Assembly: GCA_910586645.1 (NCBI GenBank)
Contig: CAJUIS010000024.1
Coordinates: 12,210 to 34,377 of the forward strand
DNA: 22,168 bases
Source: an uncultured Lachnospiraceae bacterium
GTDB lineage: Bacteria > Bacillota > Clostridia > Lachnospirales > Lachnospiraceae
Reading direction: 5' to 3'
Shown one piece after another: positions 8,345 through 16,840 of the stretch. Position numbers and translations under genes: made by a program. Under the pieces are notes generated by a model. The model saw nothing but the letters and a program-made list of their open reading frames with translations. It did not search any database and was not told the DNA's origin. Numbering within the stretch: the stretch's first letter is position 1; each line of letters begins with the position of its first letter.

Positions 8345-11300
8345 ATGTTGACAAAAAAATTAAAGAAAATGGGAGCCTGGCTTCTAACGTTTAGCCTTGT
8401 GCTGGGAACGGCGCAGTTCTCAGGGGTGAAAGCGGAAGAAACAGATAATCCTAATCTTGCGCGTGCCGCGACGGCGACGGCGTCCGGTTTTGAAACGGGT
8501 ACATCATTTACTGCCGCAAAAGTAAATGATGGAAATAAGACGCATGCTTCCAGATGGGCGACAAACCAGGCCGGCGCTGACTGGGAGAATGAATGGGTGC
8601 AGCTTGCATGGGATACGGCTCAGACGATAAAGAGCATCTCTATCACGTGGGATCGCAGGACTACTACGAATTATACAATTCAGGTGTCCAATGACGGCCA
8701 GGCGTGGACGGACATCAGCGGCTATCCAAGAGAAGATTTTCCGGCGGCACTGACGGAGGAGGTTACATTAAGCGAGACGATTACAGGAAAATACCTGCGC
8801 ATATTCATCACAGAGCTGAATGGAAAAGATCCGGACGGCATAGAAAGCGGTGTGTGGAAAAACGTCGCCATCTGTGAGATTGAAGTATATGGAAAAGATC
8901 TGCCATCATCATCAAATACGATAAACAAAGGCGATACTTCCATTTCTATGCCTGAGACTGCAGAAGGCGAAACGGTTCGTTTCTGCGCAGATTATGGGCA
9001 GGTAATCGGAGAAGACGGAACGATATATGCGCCTTTGGAGAACAAGACAGTAAAAGGTTTTTTTGAAACGACAAAAGCAGACGGCACAAAAGAGAAGACA
9101 GAAGAGGTTACATACGTGGTTCCAGGAATCTATGATCCTGACGCAAACGTAAACGAAAAGCCGGCTGTTATTCCGGAACTTCAGGAGTGGCATGGCAAAA
9201 CAGGCACGTTTCTTACATCCGCATCCGGTGAAATTATTGTGGGAACGCCGTCTTTGATGGAAGTTGCAGAGATGTTCCGGGAAGATTACGAAGATATTAC
9301 CGGCATCAGGGTTTCTGAAATTAAGACAGGAACAAAAGAAGACGCAGGGTTCGGCGATTTTTATTTTGAACTCAGTACAGAAAAGAAAGGTTATGGCAAA
9401 GAAGGTTATTCCATGGATATCGACCAGTCGGTATCGGTAGAGGCGGAAGAGGCAACGGGCGCATACTGGGCGACCAGAAGCATTCTGCAGATTCTGAAGC
9501 AGACACGCGGCAGCATTCCAAAGGGATTTGCCAGAGATTATCCCAAATTTGAAGTGCGGGCATTTAGCCTTGACGTAGGAAGAAAACCGATTACATTGGA
9601 GGCAGTAGAGGAATTTGCCAAAAATATGGCATGGTATAAGATGAACAGTTTTCAGCTTCATTTAAGCGATAACCTGATTTTCCATGAAGATTATCCTACG
9701 CTTGAGGAAGCGATTGAGCATTCATATGCCGGATTTCGTCTGGAGTCAGGCGTATTGAATGAAGAGACGAATAAATCTGCGACATCTGAGGATGTATATT
9801 ATACAAAAGATGAGTTCCGTACATTTATCAAAGACTGCAGAGCCATGGGCGTAGACATTGTACCGGAGTTTGATATGCCGGCGCACGCGCTTCCATTTAC
9901 AAGAGCGTTTCCGCAGTTTATGACAGCAAAAGCAGGAGGAAGCCATGGGTATCTGATTGAGGAAATCGATCTTTCAAAGCCAGGAGTAACCGAATGGGCG
10001 CAGAGCATCTGGAATGATTATATGGAAGGGGACGATCCTGTTTTTGATGAAGAAATGACATTGCATATTGGTACGGATGAATTTCATGGCGTAGCGGGCC
10101 AGGAAGGAAAAGAAATGTTCCGTAAATTCTCGGATGATATGATTGGGTTCGTACAGGATAAAGGAAGAACTGTCCGTATGTGGGGAAGTCTTACCAACAA
10201 AGGCGGTACGACGCCGGTAAGATCGGAAAATGTACAGCTTAACATCTGGAATACCGGATATGCAAATCCGCAAACTATGTATGATATGGGATTTGACCTG
10301 ATCAATACTCTGGAGGGACCAAATTATATTGTTCCTGCAGCCGGATATTATAATGATTATATCAATGCGCAAAGCATTTATAATACCTGGAAGCCAAATG
10401 AAATTGGAAATCTGAGCGCAAGCGCCGGAGACGATCAGATTCTTGGCGGCTGTTACGCAATCTGGCACGACAGTGTAGATACCCGTGGAAACGGTATTTC
10501 CCAATATGATTCTTTTGATCGTTTCTTCCAGCCGCTTCCGGCATATGGGGCAAGGCTCTGGGGAGACGCTGCAGACAGAAATTATGCGGACTTTACAAAA
10601 GTGTTCGCAGAGACGGGAACGGCTCCAGGCACTACAATTTACGGGGATGTTGATTACAGGACGTCTGTAATCGCGAATTATTCATTTGACGAAACATTGA
10701 CAAAAGATTCCAGTGCAAATGGATTTGAGCTTTCCGCTCCGAACAATGCAGACAGTGTAAATGCGGATCAGGGAAAAGCATTAAAGTTAAAAGGCGGCGA
10801 AAGCTATGTGGAAACTCCGGAAGAACTGGATTTGATTGGTAATTCCGCTGTTCTTACCATGCGGGTGAAAATGGATGAAGACGCGGATGGAGAGCAGATC
10901 CTCTGTGAATCAAAGTCTGAGTTCGGAGTGTATGGGACATATGCGTTTAAGGCGTCCCAGAAGAATACGGGAAAAGTGGGATTTTCAAGAGAAGGTTATG
11001 ATTATTCCTTTGATTATACGCTTCCAAAAGGAGAATGGCATGTTCTGGAATTTAGAAGCGGCAAGGATTCTGTAAGTTTATATGTGGACGGTGAATTAAT
11101 AGACAGCAATCCGGAAATCTATTTTGCAAATCATCCGACAACAGAACTGAGCGAAAAGCTGAGAGCAACAGGGATTACAAAGATTTGTACAATGATGGTT
11201 CCGTTTGGACGGATCGGCAGCAAAACAAACAGTTTTGCGGGAGAGATTGATTCTGTAACTGTTACCGGTAAAAAGGAAATTGCCGGAGATTATGGCGAGA

Positions 11301-12880
11301 AGCTTTCCCGTGAGGGATGGACGGCAGAGGCCTGTTCCACATCTCCAAAAGAAGGCTCCAAAGAGGCTGTTTTTGACGGCGATGATACAACGTATTGGCA
11401 TCAGGACTATGACGACGATGAAGAAATAGATGAAGAACATCACTGGTTTGAAATTATTTTGCCAGAGGCGGAAGAAATCGGAAAACTGTCGTATCTTCCA
11501 AGACAGAACAGTACAAACGGACGAATTACAGAGTACAGCATCATAGTGACAAAAGAAGACGGTTTGGAAGAAACAGTCGTAAGCCATGGCGCATGGGCAG
11601 CAAACAATAATTTGAAAACGGCAATGTTTGAACCGATTCTGGCAAAGAAAGTAAAACTAAAAGTTCATCAGGCGGGCGGCAACCATGCTACAATCGCAGA
11701 GCTGAATTTGTATAAGCCTGAGTCAGAAGAAAAATTTGAGTCTGATTTGAACAACAGCTTAAAAGACTGTGAAAATTACAACAAAAATGATTATACGTAT
11801 ACCAGTTGGAAAGAATTTGAAAATGCTAAACATGAAGCGGAACAGATTTTAAATTACAGTGGAAGTACGTCGCAGGATTATATTTATGCATATGAAACGC
11901 TGCAAAAAGCAATCGAAAACCTGACTTCTTTAAATGGAGTTTTAGACGAAGCAGAAAAAATGCGTTATAATCTTTCAACAGAAATTAAAGATGCGGAAGA
12001 TTTGCTTGCAGACAGCAGAGACGATTTTGCAGAAGATTCTGTAGCGGAGTTTGAGGCAATTCTTAAAAATGCAAAGGATGTTGCTGAAAATAATCAGGCT
12101 ACGGCGGCAGATTTGGAAGGAGCAATATCCGCATTGCAGAATTTCAAATTTGTTACAAAAATATCTGCTGCAAAGAAAGAACTTTCCGACGAAATTACCG
12201 CCGCGGAAGCTCTGCTGAAAAACACCGCCGGCTATACAAAGGACTCTGTAGAAGCGTTGCAGAAAGCAGTTGCCGACGCAAAAGCAGTTCTTTCAAAAGA
12301 AAATGCAACGCTTGAGGAACTTACAAATGCTTTGGCAGAATTAAAAGGCAAACAGCTTGTAAAAGATATGGGCTCGTCTCAACCGCCTTCAGATCAGACG
12401 CCGGCTCCAGGTCCGGCTCCGGCTCCAGCTCCTGACAATGGTAAGAAAGAACTGAAAAACGGTTCTGAATTTACCGTAAAAGGAATAAAGTATAAAGTGG
12501 TAAATGCAAAGGCGCTGACTGTAAAACTTGTCAAAGGAAAAGATTTGGCAAAAGTAACGATTGATACGGTAACTGCTCCGGAAGACGGCAGGAAGTATAA
12601 GATTGTGGAAATCAGCAATAATGCCTTCAAAGGCTTTAAGAAAAAGTTAAAGGCAGTTACGATTGGCGCAAATGTCGCAACGATTGGGAAGAATGCATTT
12701 AACGGCTGTAAGAAGCTTGCGACGGTGACCATCAAGAATAAATCAAAGCTGAAGAAAGTTGGCGCAGGAGCGTTTAAAGGAGCTTCCAAGAAGATCAAAG
12801 TGAAGCTTCCAAGTAATTTGAAAAAGAATAAGAGCGTTAAAAACCAGTTGAAGAAAGCAGGCATAAAAAGGGGTCTGTAG
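8345..12880 (+). CDS. Secreted multidomain GH20 glycosidase, paralog with two CBM32 and BspA-like LRR tail
   Basis: 1511 aa; the ATG at 8345 follows AAGGGAGGA (8325-8333) at a rather long 11-12 nt spacing. The signal peptide probably cuts after VKA (residue 30). Domains: F5/8C (CBM32) about 32-185; GH20b about 270-385; GH20 catalytic about 390-765, with HLSDN, PEFDMPAHA and HIGTDEFHG, catalytic pair Asp578-Glu579; LamG about 775-980; a second F5/8C about 985-1130 that the first enzyme lacks; about three FIVAR-like repeats 1135-1340; a Pro/Ala-rich linker near 1345-1365; and a C-terminal BspA-like leucine-rich repeat (LRR_5) segment, with ISNNAFKGF, IGKNAFNGC and VGAGAFKGA repeats. Expected role: extracellular release of GlcNAc, GalNAc or lacto-N-biose from glycans; the substrate is inferred. 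There is no LPXTG, and the tail is strongly basic. It has its own promoter and a strong terminator. It is paralogous to the preceding gene across the core but exchanged at the C-terminus. Confidence 0.93.
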   Translation: MLTKKLKKMGAWLLTFSLVLGTAQFSGVKAEETDNPNLARAATATASGFETGTSFTAAKVNDGNKTHASRWATNQAGADWENEWVQLAWDTAQTIKSISITWDRRTTTNYTIQVSNDGQAWTDISGYPREDFPAALTEEVTLSETITGKYLRIFITELNGKDPDGIESGVWKNVAICEIEVYGKDLPSSSNTINKGDTSISMPETAEGETVRFCADYGQVIGEDGTIYAPLENKTVKGFFETTKADGTKEKTEEVTYVVPGIYDPDANVNEKPAVIPELQEWHGKTGTFLTSASGEIIVGTPSLMEVAEMFREDYEDITGIRVSEIKTGTKEDAGFGDFYFELSTEKKGYGKEGYSMDIDQSVSVEAEEATGAYWATRSILQILKQTRGSIPKGFARDYPKFEVRAFSLDVGRKPITLEAVEEFAKNMAWYKMNSFQLHLSDNLIFHEDYPTLEEAIEHSYAGFRLESGVLNEETNKSATSEDVYYTKDEFRTFIKDCRAMGVDIVPEFDMPAHALPFTRAFPQFMTAKAGGSHGYLIEEIDLSKPGVTEWAQSIWNDYMEGDDPVFDEEMTLHIGTDEFHGVAGQEGKEMFRKFSDDMIGFVQDKGRTVRMWGSLTNKGGTTPVRSENVQLNIWNTGYANPQTMYDMGFDLINTLEGPNYIVPAAGYYNDYINAQSIYNTWKPNEIGNLSASAGDDQILGGCYAIWHDSVDTRGNGISQYDSFDRFFQPLPAYGARLWGDAADRNYADFTKVFAETGTAPGTTIYGDVDYRTSVIANYSFDETLTKDSSANGFELSAPNNADSVNADQGKALKLKGGESYVETPEELDLIGNSAVLTMRVKMDEDADGEQILCESKSEFGVYGTYAFKASQKNTGKVGFSREGYDYSFDYTLPKGEWHVLEFRSGKDSVSLYVDGELIDSNPEIYFANHPTTELSEKLRATGITKICTMMVPFGRIGSKTNSFAGEIDSVTVTGKKEIAGDYGEKLSREGWTAEACSTSPKEGSKEAVFDGDDTTYWHQDYDDDEEIDEEHHWFEIILPEAEEIGKLSYLPRQNSTNGRITEYSIIVTKEDGLEETVVSHGAWAANNNLKTAMFEPILAKKVKLKVHQAGGNHATIAELNLYKPESEEKFESDLNNSLKDCENYNKNDYTYTSWKEFENAKHEAEQILNYSGSTSQDYIYAYETLQKAIENLTSLNGVLDEAEKMRYNLSTEIKDAEDLLADSRDDFAEDSVAEFEAILKNAKDVAENNQATAADLEGAISALQNFKFVTKISAAKKELSDEITAAEALLKNTAGYTKDSVEALQKAVADAKAVLSKENATLEELTNALAELKGKQLVKDMGSSQPPSDQTPAPGPAPAPAPDNGKKELKNGSEFTVKGIKYKVVNAKALTVKLVKGKDLAKVTIDTVTAPEDGRKYKIVEISNNAFKGFKKKLKAVTIGANVATIGKNAFNGCKKLATVTIKNKSKLKKVGAGAFKGASKKIKVKLPSNLKKNKSVKNQLKKAGIKRGL

Positions 12881-12891
12881 AATTGAAAAAT

Positions 12892-12930
12892 AAAATCCCG
12901 GAAGCGAAAGTTTCCGGGATTTTTTCTTTT
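12892..12930 (+). terminator. Rho-independent terminator after the second GH20 gene
   Basis: A perfect 12-bp stem (12892-12903 with 12912-12923) closes an 8-nt loop and is followed by a long T-rich run. It starts 11 nt after the stop codon. Confidence 0.93.
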
Positions 12931-12934
12931 TTTG

Positions 12935-12963
12935 TTGCTTTTTTTTTGTTGCTGTGCTATCAT
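12935..12963 (+). promoter_or_regulatory. Candidate promoter of the pheST T-box transcript
   Basis: TTGCTT (12935-12940), a 17-nt spacer and TATCAT (12958-12963) preceded by the extended -10 TGC (12955-12957). The start is expected near 12970, about 30 nt before the T-box stem I. The -35 lies in the T-rich tail of the preceding terminator. Confidence 0.55.
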
Positions 12964-13000
12964 ATAACAGAATTTTAAGAGAATATGAGGATAAAATGCA

Positions 13001-13253
13001 GAGAAGGTGTCAAGTAGGCCGCGCCGCACTTATCAGAGAGAGGAAGCCATCGGCTGGAAACTTCCTTAAGAAAAGCAACGGCTGAATTTTCGCACCGGAG
13101 CAGTACGGATGAACATTGCCGCATGGCGGCAGGAGTAGGCCGTAACGTTTTGTGCGCGTTATGCATAAAAGGAGCGCCTGGGAATAATCTCAGGAATCAG
13201 GGTGGTATCACGGAGTCATTCGTCCCTCATTGAGGGATGGAAGGCTCCTTTTT
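13001..13253 (+). promoter_or_regulatory. T-box riboswitch, phenylalanine-specific (specifier TTC)
   Basis: The T-box sequence AGGGTGGTATCACGG lies at 13199-13213. Stem I base: GGTG (13006-13009) pairs with CACC (13093-13096), and GGCCG (13017-13021) with CGGCT (13079-13083). Between these helices the 5' side carries AGTA (13013-13016) and the 3' side GAATTTTCG (13084-13092), placing the Phe codon TTC at 13089-13091. The apical part has the AGAGAG element and a GGAAG/CTTCC helix. A stem II-like region (ATGAAC...AGTAGG) and a 7-bp stem III (13177-13183 with 13188-13194) follow. The terminator is a 16-bp stem with one mismatch (13212-13227 with 13233-13248) plus TTTTT. AGGG of the T-box can pair with CCCT (13224-13227) to form the competing antiterminator. 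The bulge TGGT matches an ACCA tRNA end, as in tRNA-Phe. Uncharged tRNA-Phe should turn pheST on. Confidence 0.93.
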
Positions 13254-13283
13254 AGGATCTATCAATTAGGAAGGATGAAGGAT

Positions 13284-14303
13284 ATGAAGGAGAAATTGCA
13301 GAAAATTAAAGAAGAAGCAGTCAGAAACATTGAAGCTTCCGGCGATTTGTCAAAGCTGAATGATGTGCGGGTGGCTGTTTTGGGAAAGAAGGGAGAGTTG
13401 ACGGCTGTATTAAAAAGCATGAAAGATATTCTCCCGGAAGAACGCCCGGCGTTTGGACAGCTTGTAAACGATGTGCGTGCTGAAATTGAGAAAAAACTGG
13501 AGGAAGCAAAGGCGGCGCTGGAGGCAAAGGAACTGGAACTGCGTTTGAAGAAGGAAGTGATTGACGTTACGCTTCCGGCGAAGAAAAACCGCGTGGGACA
13601 CAGACATCCGAATACAATTGCCCTGGAGGAAGTGGAACGTATTTTTATCGGTATGGGGTATGAAGTTGTGGAAGGGCCGGAAGTGGAGCTGGATTATTAT
13701 AATTTTGAAGCGTTGAATATTCCTGCGAACCATCCGGCAAAAGATGAACAGGACACGTTCTATATCAATGATGAAATCGTACTTCGTACGCAGACTTCTC
13801 CGGTTCAGGTACGGCAGATGGAAAAAGGGAAACTGCCAATCCGCGTCATTGCGCCTGGGAGGGTGTTCCGTTCCGATGAAGTTGACGCAACGCATTCACC
13901 GTCATTTCATCAGATTGAGGGCCTTGTTATTGACAGGAATATTACATTTGCAGATTTAAAAGGTACGCTGGCAGAGTTTGCGAAAGAGCTTTTTGGAGAA
14001 AACACGAAAGTGAAATTCCGGCCGCATCATTTTCCGTTTACAGAACCAAGTGCAGAGGTGGATGTGACCTGTTTTAAATGCGGAGGAAAAGGATGCCGTT
14101 TCTGTAAGGGCAGCGGCTGGATTGAGATTTTAGGCTGCGGCATGGTACATCCGAAAGTGCTGCGTATGAGCGGCATTGATCCGGAAGAATATTCCGGGTT
14201 TGCGTTCGGCGTTGGACTTGAGCGGATCGCTCTGCTGAAATATGAAATTGATGATATGCGTCTCCTCTATGAGAATGACGACAGATTTTTAAAACAGTTT
14301 TAA
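13284..14303 (+). CDS. pheS: Phenylalanine--tRNA ligase alpha subunit
   Basis: Catalytic subunit of the cytoplasmic alpha2beta2 enzyme that charges tRNA-Phe with phenylalanine. I choose the ATG at 13284 because GGAAGG (13269-13274) is then 9 nt away; the in-frame ATG at 13275 sits directly on that site. The product is 339 aa, the usual bacterial length. The N-terminal about 85 residues are the coiled-coil tRNA-binding arm. Class II motif 2 is visible as FRSDEVDATHSPSFHQIEG and motif 3 as FGVGLERIALLKY near the C-terminus, with the HPNTIALEEVERIF segment at the start of the catalytic core. A CxxC-x4-CxxC cluster (Cys263, 266, 271, 274), seen in many Firmicutes PheS proteins, could bind zinc. 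The gene is controlled by the T-box directly upstream and is followed by pheT after 15 nt. Confidence 0.97.
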   Translation: MKEKLQKIKEEAVRNIEASGDLSKLNDVRVAVLGKKGELTAVLKSMKDILPEERPAFGQLVNDVRAEIEKKLEEAKAALEAKELELRLKKEVIDVTLPAKKNRVGHRHPNTIALEEVERIFIGMGYEVVEGPEVELDYYNFEALNIPANHPAKDEQDTFYINDEIVLRTQTSPVQVRQMEKGKLPIRVIAPGRVFRSDEVDATHSPSFHQIEGLVIDRNITFADLKGTLAEFAKELFGENTKVKFRPHHFPFTEPSAEVDVTCFKCGGKGCRFCKGSGWIEILGCGMVHPKVLRMSGIDPEEYSGFAFGVGLERIALLKYEIDDMRLLYENDDRFLKQF

Positions 14304-14318
14304 GGGGGAGGAATAGAG

Positions 14319-16742
14319 ATGAATACTTCGTTTGAATGGATCAAAGAGCTTGTTCCCGGACTTGATGTAACAGAGCAGGAATATATGGATGCAATGACAA
14401 TGTCCGGAACAAAGGTAGAGGGATATCGCAAATTGGATGCGGATTTGGATAAAATCGTCGTGGGACAGATTATGGAAATCAGGCCGCATCCGGACGCAGA
14501 CAAGCTGATTGTCTGCCAGGTGGATGTTGGGTCGGGAAAAAATATACAAATTGTAACCGGAGCGCCGAATGTGGCTAAAGGCGATAAAGTTCCCGTTGTG
14601 CTGGACGGCGGAAGAGTGGCGGGCGGACATGACGGAAGCATTACGCCCGGCGGTATAAAAATAAAAAAAGGAAAGCTTCGCGGCGTAGAATCGGAAGGCA
14701 TGATGTGTTCCATCGAAGAACTGGGTTCTAGCCGGGATATGTATCCGGAAGCGCCGGAGCTTGGCATTTATATTTTTAAGGAGGACGTGGAGGTTGGAAG
14801 CGACGCGGCTGCGGCGCTTGGACTGCATGATACGGTATTTGAGTATGAGGTTACGTCAAACCGTGTGGATTGTTTTTCCGTAACCGGAATTGCAAGGGAA
14901 GCGGCCGCTACGTTTCGGAAAGAATTGAAGCTTCCGTCCGTAACAGAAACAGGGAATGAAGAAGACGTCAATGATTATATCAAAGTAACGGTAAAAGATA
15001 CGGACTTGTGTTCCCGCTATACGGCAAGGGTTGTAAAAAACATCCGTCTTGCCCCTTCTCCAAAGTGGATGCAGCGAAGGCTTGCCGCGCAGGGAATCCG
15101 CCCGATCAACAATCTGGTGGATATCACCAATTATGTTATGGAAGAGTATGGACAGCCCATGCACGCCTATGACCTTGATACGATTGCGGGAAAAGAAATT
15201 ATTGTAAGGCGGGCAGAAAAAGACGAAGCATTTGTTACGTTAGACGGGCAGGAACGGAAGCTTGACGAGAATGTTCTGATGATTTGCGATGCCGAAAAGG
15301 CTGTGGGCATTGCCGGAATTATGGGCGGCGAAAATTCTATGATTACAGATCGCGTGCAGACCATGCTGTTTGAAGCGGCCTGTTTTGACGGAACAAATAT
15401 TCGTCTTTCCAGTAAAAAAATCGGTCTGCGTACCGACGCGTCTTCTGTATTTGAAAAAGGGCTGGATCCAAATCAGGCGATAGAAGCGATGAACCGCGCC
15501 TGCCAGTTAATAGAAGAGCTTGGAGCGGGAGAAGTTGTCGGAGGAACGGTTGACGTTTATCCGGTGAAAAAAGAAGGCAGACGGATTCCGTTTGAGCCGG
15601 AAAAATACAATCGTCTGCTTGGCGCGGATATTTCAAAAGAAGAGATGCTGTCTTATTTTGCACGGCTTTCACTTTCTTATGAGGAAGCGTCAAATGAAAT
15701 TCTTGTGCCGTCGTGGAGACAGGATTTGGAATGCGATGCGGATATTGCAGAAGAAGCGGCAAGATTCTTTGGTTATGACAATATCCCGACGACCTTACCG
15801 ACCGGAGAAGCGACGACAGGGAAACTTTCCTTTAAACTCCGGATTGAGGAAGCGGCAAGGGACACCGCGGAGTTCTGCGGCTTTTCCCAGGGGATGCATT
15901 ACTCGTTTGAAAGTCCAAAAGTATTTGATAAGCTTTTGATTCCGGAGGATTCCAGGCTGCGGGAAACCGTTACGATTTCAAATCCTCTGGGAGAAGATTT
16001 TTCGATTATGCGTACAATTCCATTAAACGGAATGTTGACATCGCTTTCCACGAATTATAACAGGCGGAATAAAGACGTCCGTCTGTATGAGCTGGGAAAT
16101 ATTTATCTTCCGAAGCAGACGCCTGTTACAGAGCTTCCTGAAGAACGTATGCAGTTTACGCTTGGTATGTACGGTGAAGGCGATTTCTATACGCTAAAAG
16201 GCGTAGTGGAAGAGTTTTTCCAGAAGATTGGTATGCGGCAAAAGCCTTCTTATCGTCCGGACGCGGGCAGGCCGTATCTGCATCCGGGACGTCAGGCGGA
16301 TATCTTTTATCTGGATACGGCAGTCGGATATATTGGAGAGGCGCATCCTGCCGTAACGGCAAATTATGGCATCAAAGACAGGGTTTATGTGGCGGTTTTG
16401 GATATGCCGGAGATTACTGCAAATGCAGGCTTTGACCGGAAGTATCAGGGAATTGCAAAATTCCCGGCTTCGACCCGCGATATCAGCATGGTTGCGCCAA
16501 AAGAAACGCTTGCCGGAGAGATTGAGAAGGTGTTTGATGAAAAAGGAGGCGCTTATCTGGAGCGTTATGAACTGTTTGACATATATGAAGGAGAGCAGAT
16601 TAAGCCGGGATTTAAGTCGCTTGCATATTCTCTTGTATTCCGCGGCAAAGAAAAAAATCTTGAAGAGGCCGATCTTGCAGGAGCCATGAACAGGATTTTG
16701 AAGTCGCTTGAAGGGATGGGAATTGAACTTCGGAAGAGCTAA
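14319..16742 (+). CDS. pheT: Phenylalanine--tRNA ligase beta subunit
   Basis: 807-aa partner of PheS, of typical length. The ATG at 14319 follows GGGGGAGGA (14304-14312). Domains in order: EMAP/OB-fold tRNA-binding domain about 40-155 (IVVGQIMEIRPHPDADKL); B3/4 editing domain about 212-385, which hydrolyses mischarged Tyr-tRNA-Phe; B5 domain about 410-480; the catalytically inactive synthetase-like core about 490-690; and a C-terminal FDX-ACB anticodon-binding domain about 713-807 (FPASTRDISMV...LEGMGIEL). It forms an operon with pheS under the T-box. I see no terminator in the 98 nt after the stop, so some transcripts may run into the next gene. Confidence 0.97.
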   Translation: MNTSFEWIKELVPGLDVTEQEYMDAMTMSGTKVEGYRKLDADLDKIVVGQIMEIRPHPDADKLIVCQVDVGSGKNIQIVTGAPNVAKGDKVPVVLDGGRVAGGHDGSITPGGIKIKKGKLRGVESEGMMCSIEELGSSRDMYPEAPELGIYIFKEDVEVGSDAAAALGLHDTVFEYEVTSNRVDCFSVTGIAREAAATFRKELKLPSVTETGNEEDVNDYIKVTVKDTDLCSRYTARVVKNIRLAPSPKWMQRRLAAQGIRPINNLVDITNYVMEEYGQPMHAYDLDTIAGKEIIVRRAEKDEAFVTLDGQERKLDENVLMICDAEKAVGIAGIMGGENSMITDRVQTMLFEAACFDGTNIRLSSKKIGLRTDASSVFEKGLDPNQAIEAMNRACQLIEELGAGEVVGGTVDVYPVKKEGRRIPFEPEKYNRLLGADISKEEMLSYFARLSLSYEEASNEILVPSWRQDLECDADIAEEAARFFGYDNIPTTLPTGEATTGKLSFKLRIEEAARDTAEFCGFSQGMHYSFESPKVFDKLLIPEDSRLRETVTISNPLGEDFSIMRTIPLNGMLTSLSTNYNRRNKDVRLYELGNIYLPKQTPVTELPEERMQFTLGMYGEGDFYTLKGVVEEFFQKIGMRQKPSYRPDAGRPYLHPGRQADIFYLDTAVGYIGEAHPAVTANYGIKDRVYVAVLDMPEITANAGFDRKYQGIAKFPASTRDISMVAPKETLAGEIEKVFDEKGGAYLERYELFDIYEGEQIKPGFKSLAYSLVFRGKEKNLEEADLAGAMNRILKSLEGMGIELRKS

Positions 16743-16758
16743 GAAAGTGAAATTTGAC

Positions 16759-16786
16759 TTGAAAAATACGTTTGGTGTGGTATAAT
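16759..16786 (+). promoter_or_regulatory. Extended -10 promoter of the first PPC-like gene
   Basis: TTGAAA (16759-16764), 16-nt spacer and perfect TATAAT (16781-16786) preceded by TGG (16778-16780). A second possible -35, TTGACT (16754-16759), would give a 21-nt spacer and is less likely. The start is near 16793. Confidence 0.8.
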
Positions 16787-16840
16787 TGAGAAGTAAGGGA
16801 CTTACCAATTTACAAAACTATAACGAAAGGAACATGAGGT

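Noticed and set aside
8912..9661. 249-codon open frame on the minus strand within the second GH20 gene
   Set aside because: It lies wholly opposite a clear GH20b/GH20 coding region, has a cysteine-rich low-plausibility translation and no family resemblance.
12394..13029. 211-codon minus-strand open frame across the end of the second GH20 gene and its terminator
   Set aside because: It covers the Pro-linker and LRR antisense and the terminator; the translation is low-complexity Phe/Leu-rich.
13230..13283. Upstream start for pheS
   Set aside because: Those codons lie in the T-box terminator; the ATG at 13284 has correct spacing to GGAAGG and gives the normal PheS N-terminus.
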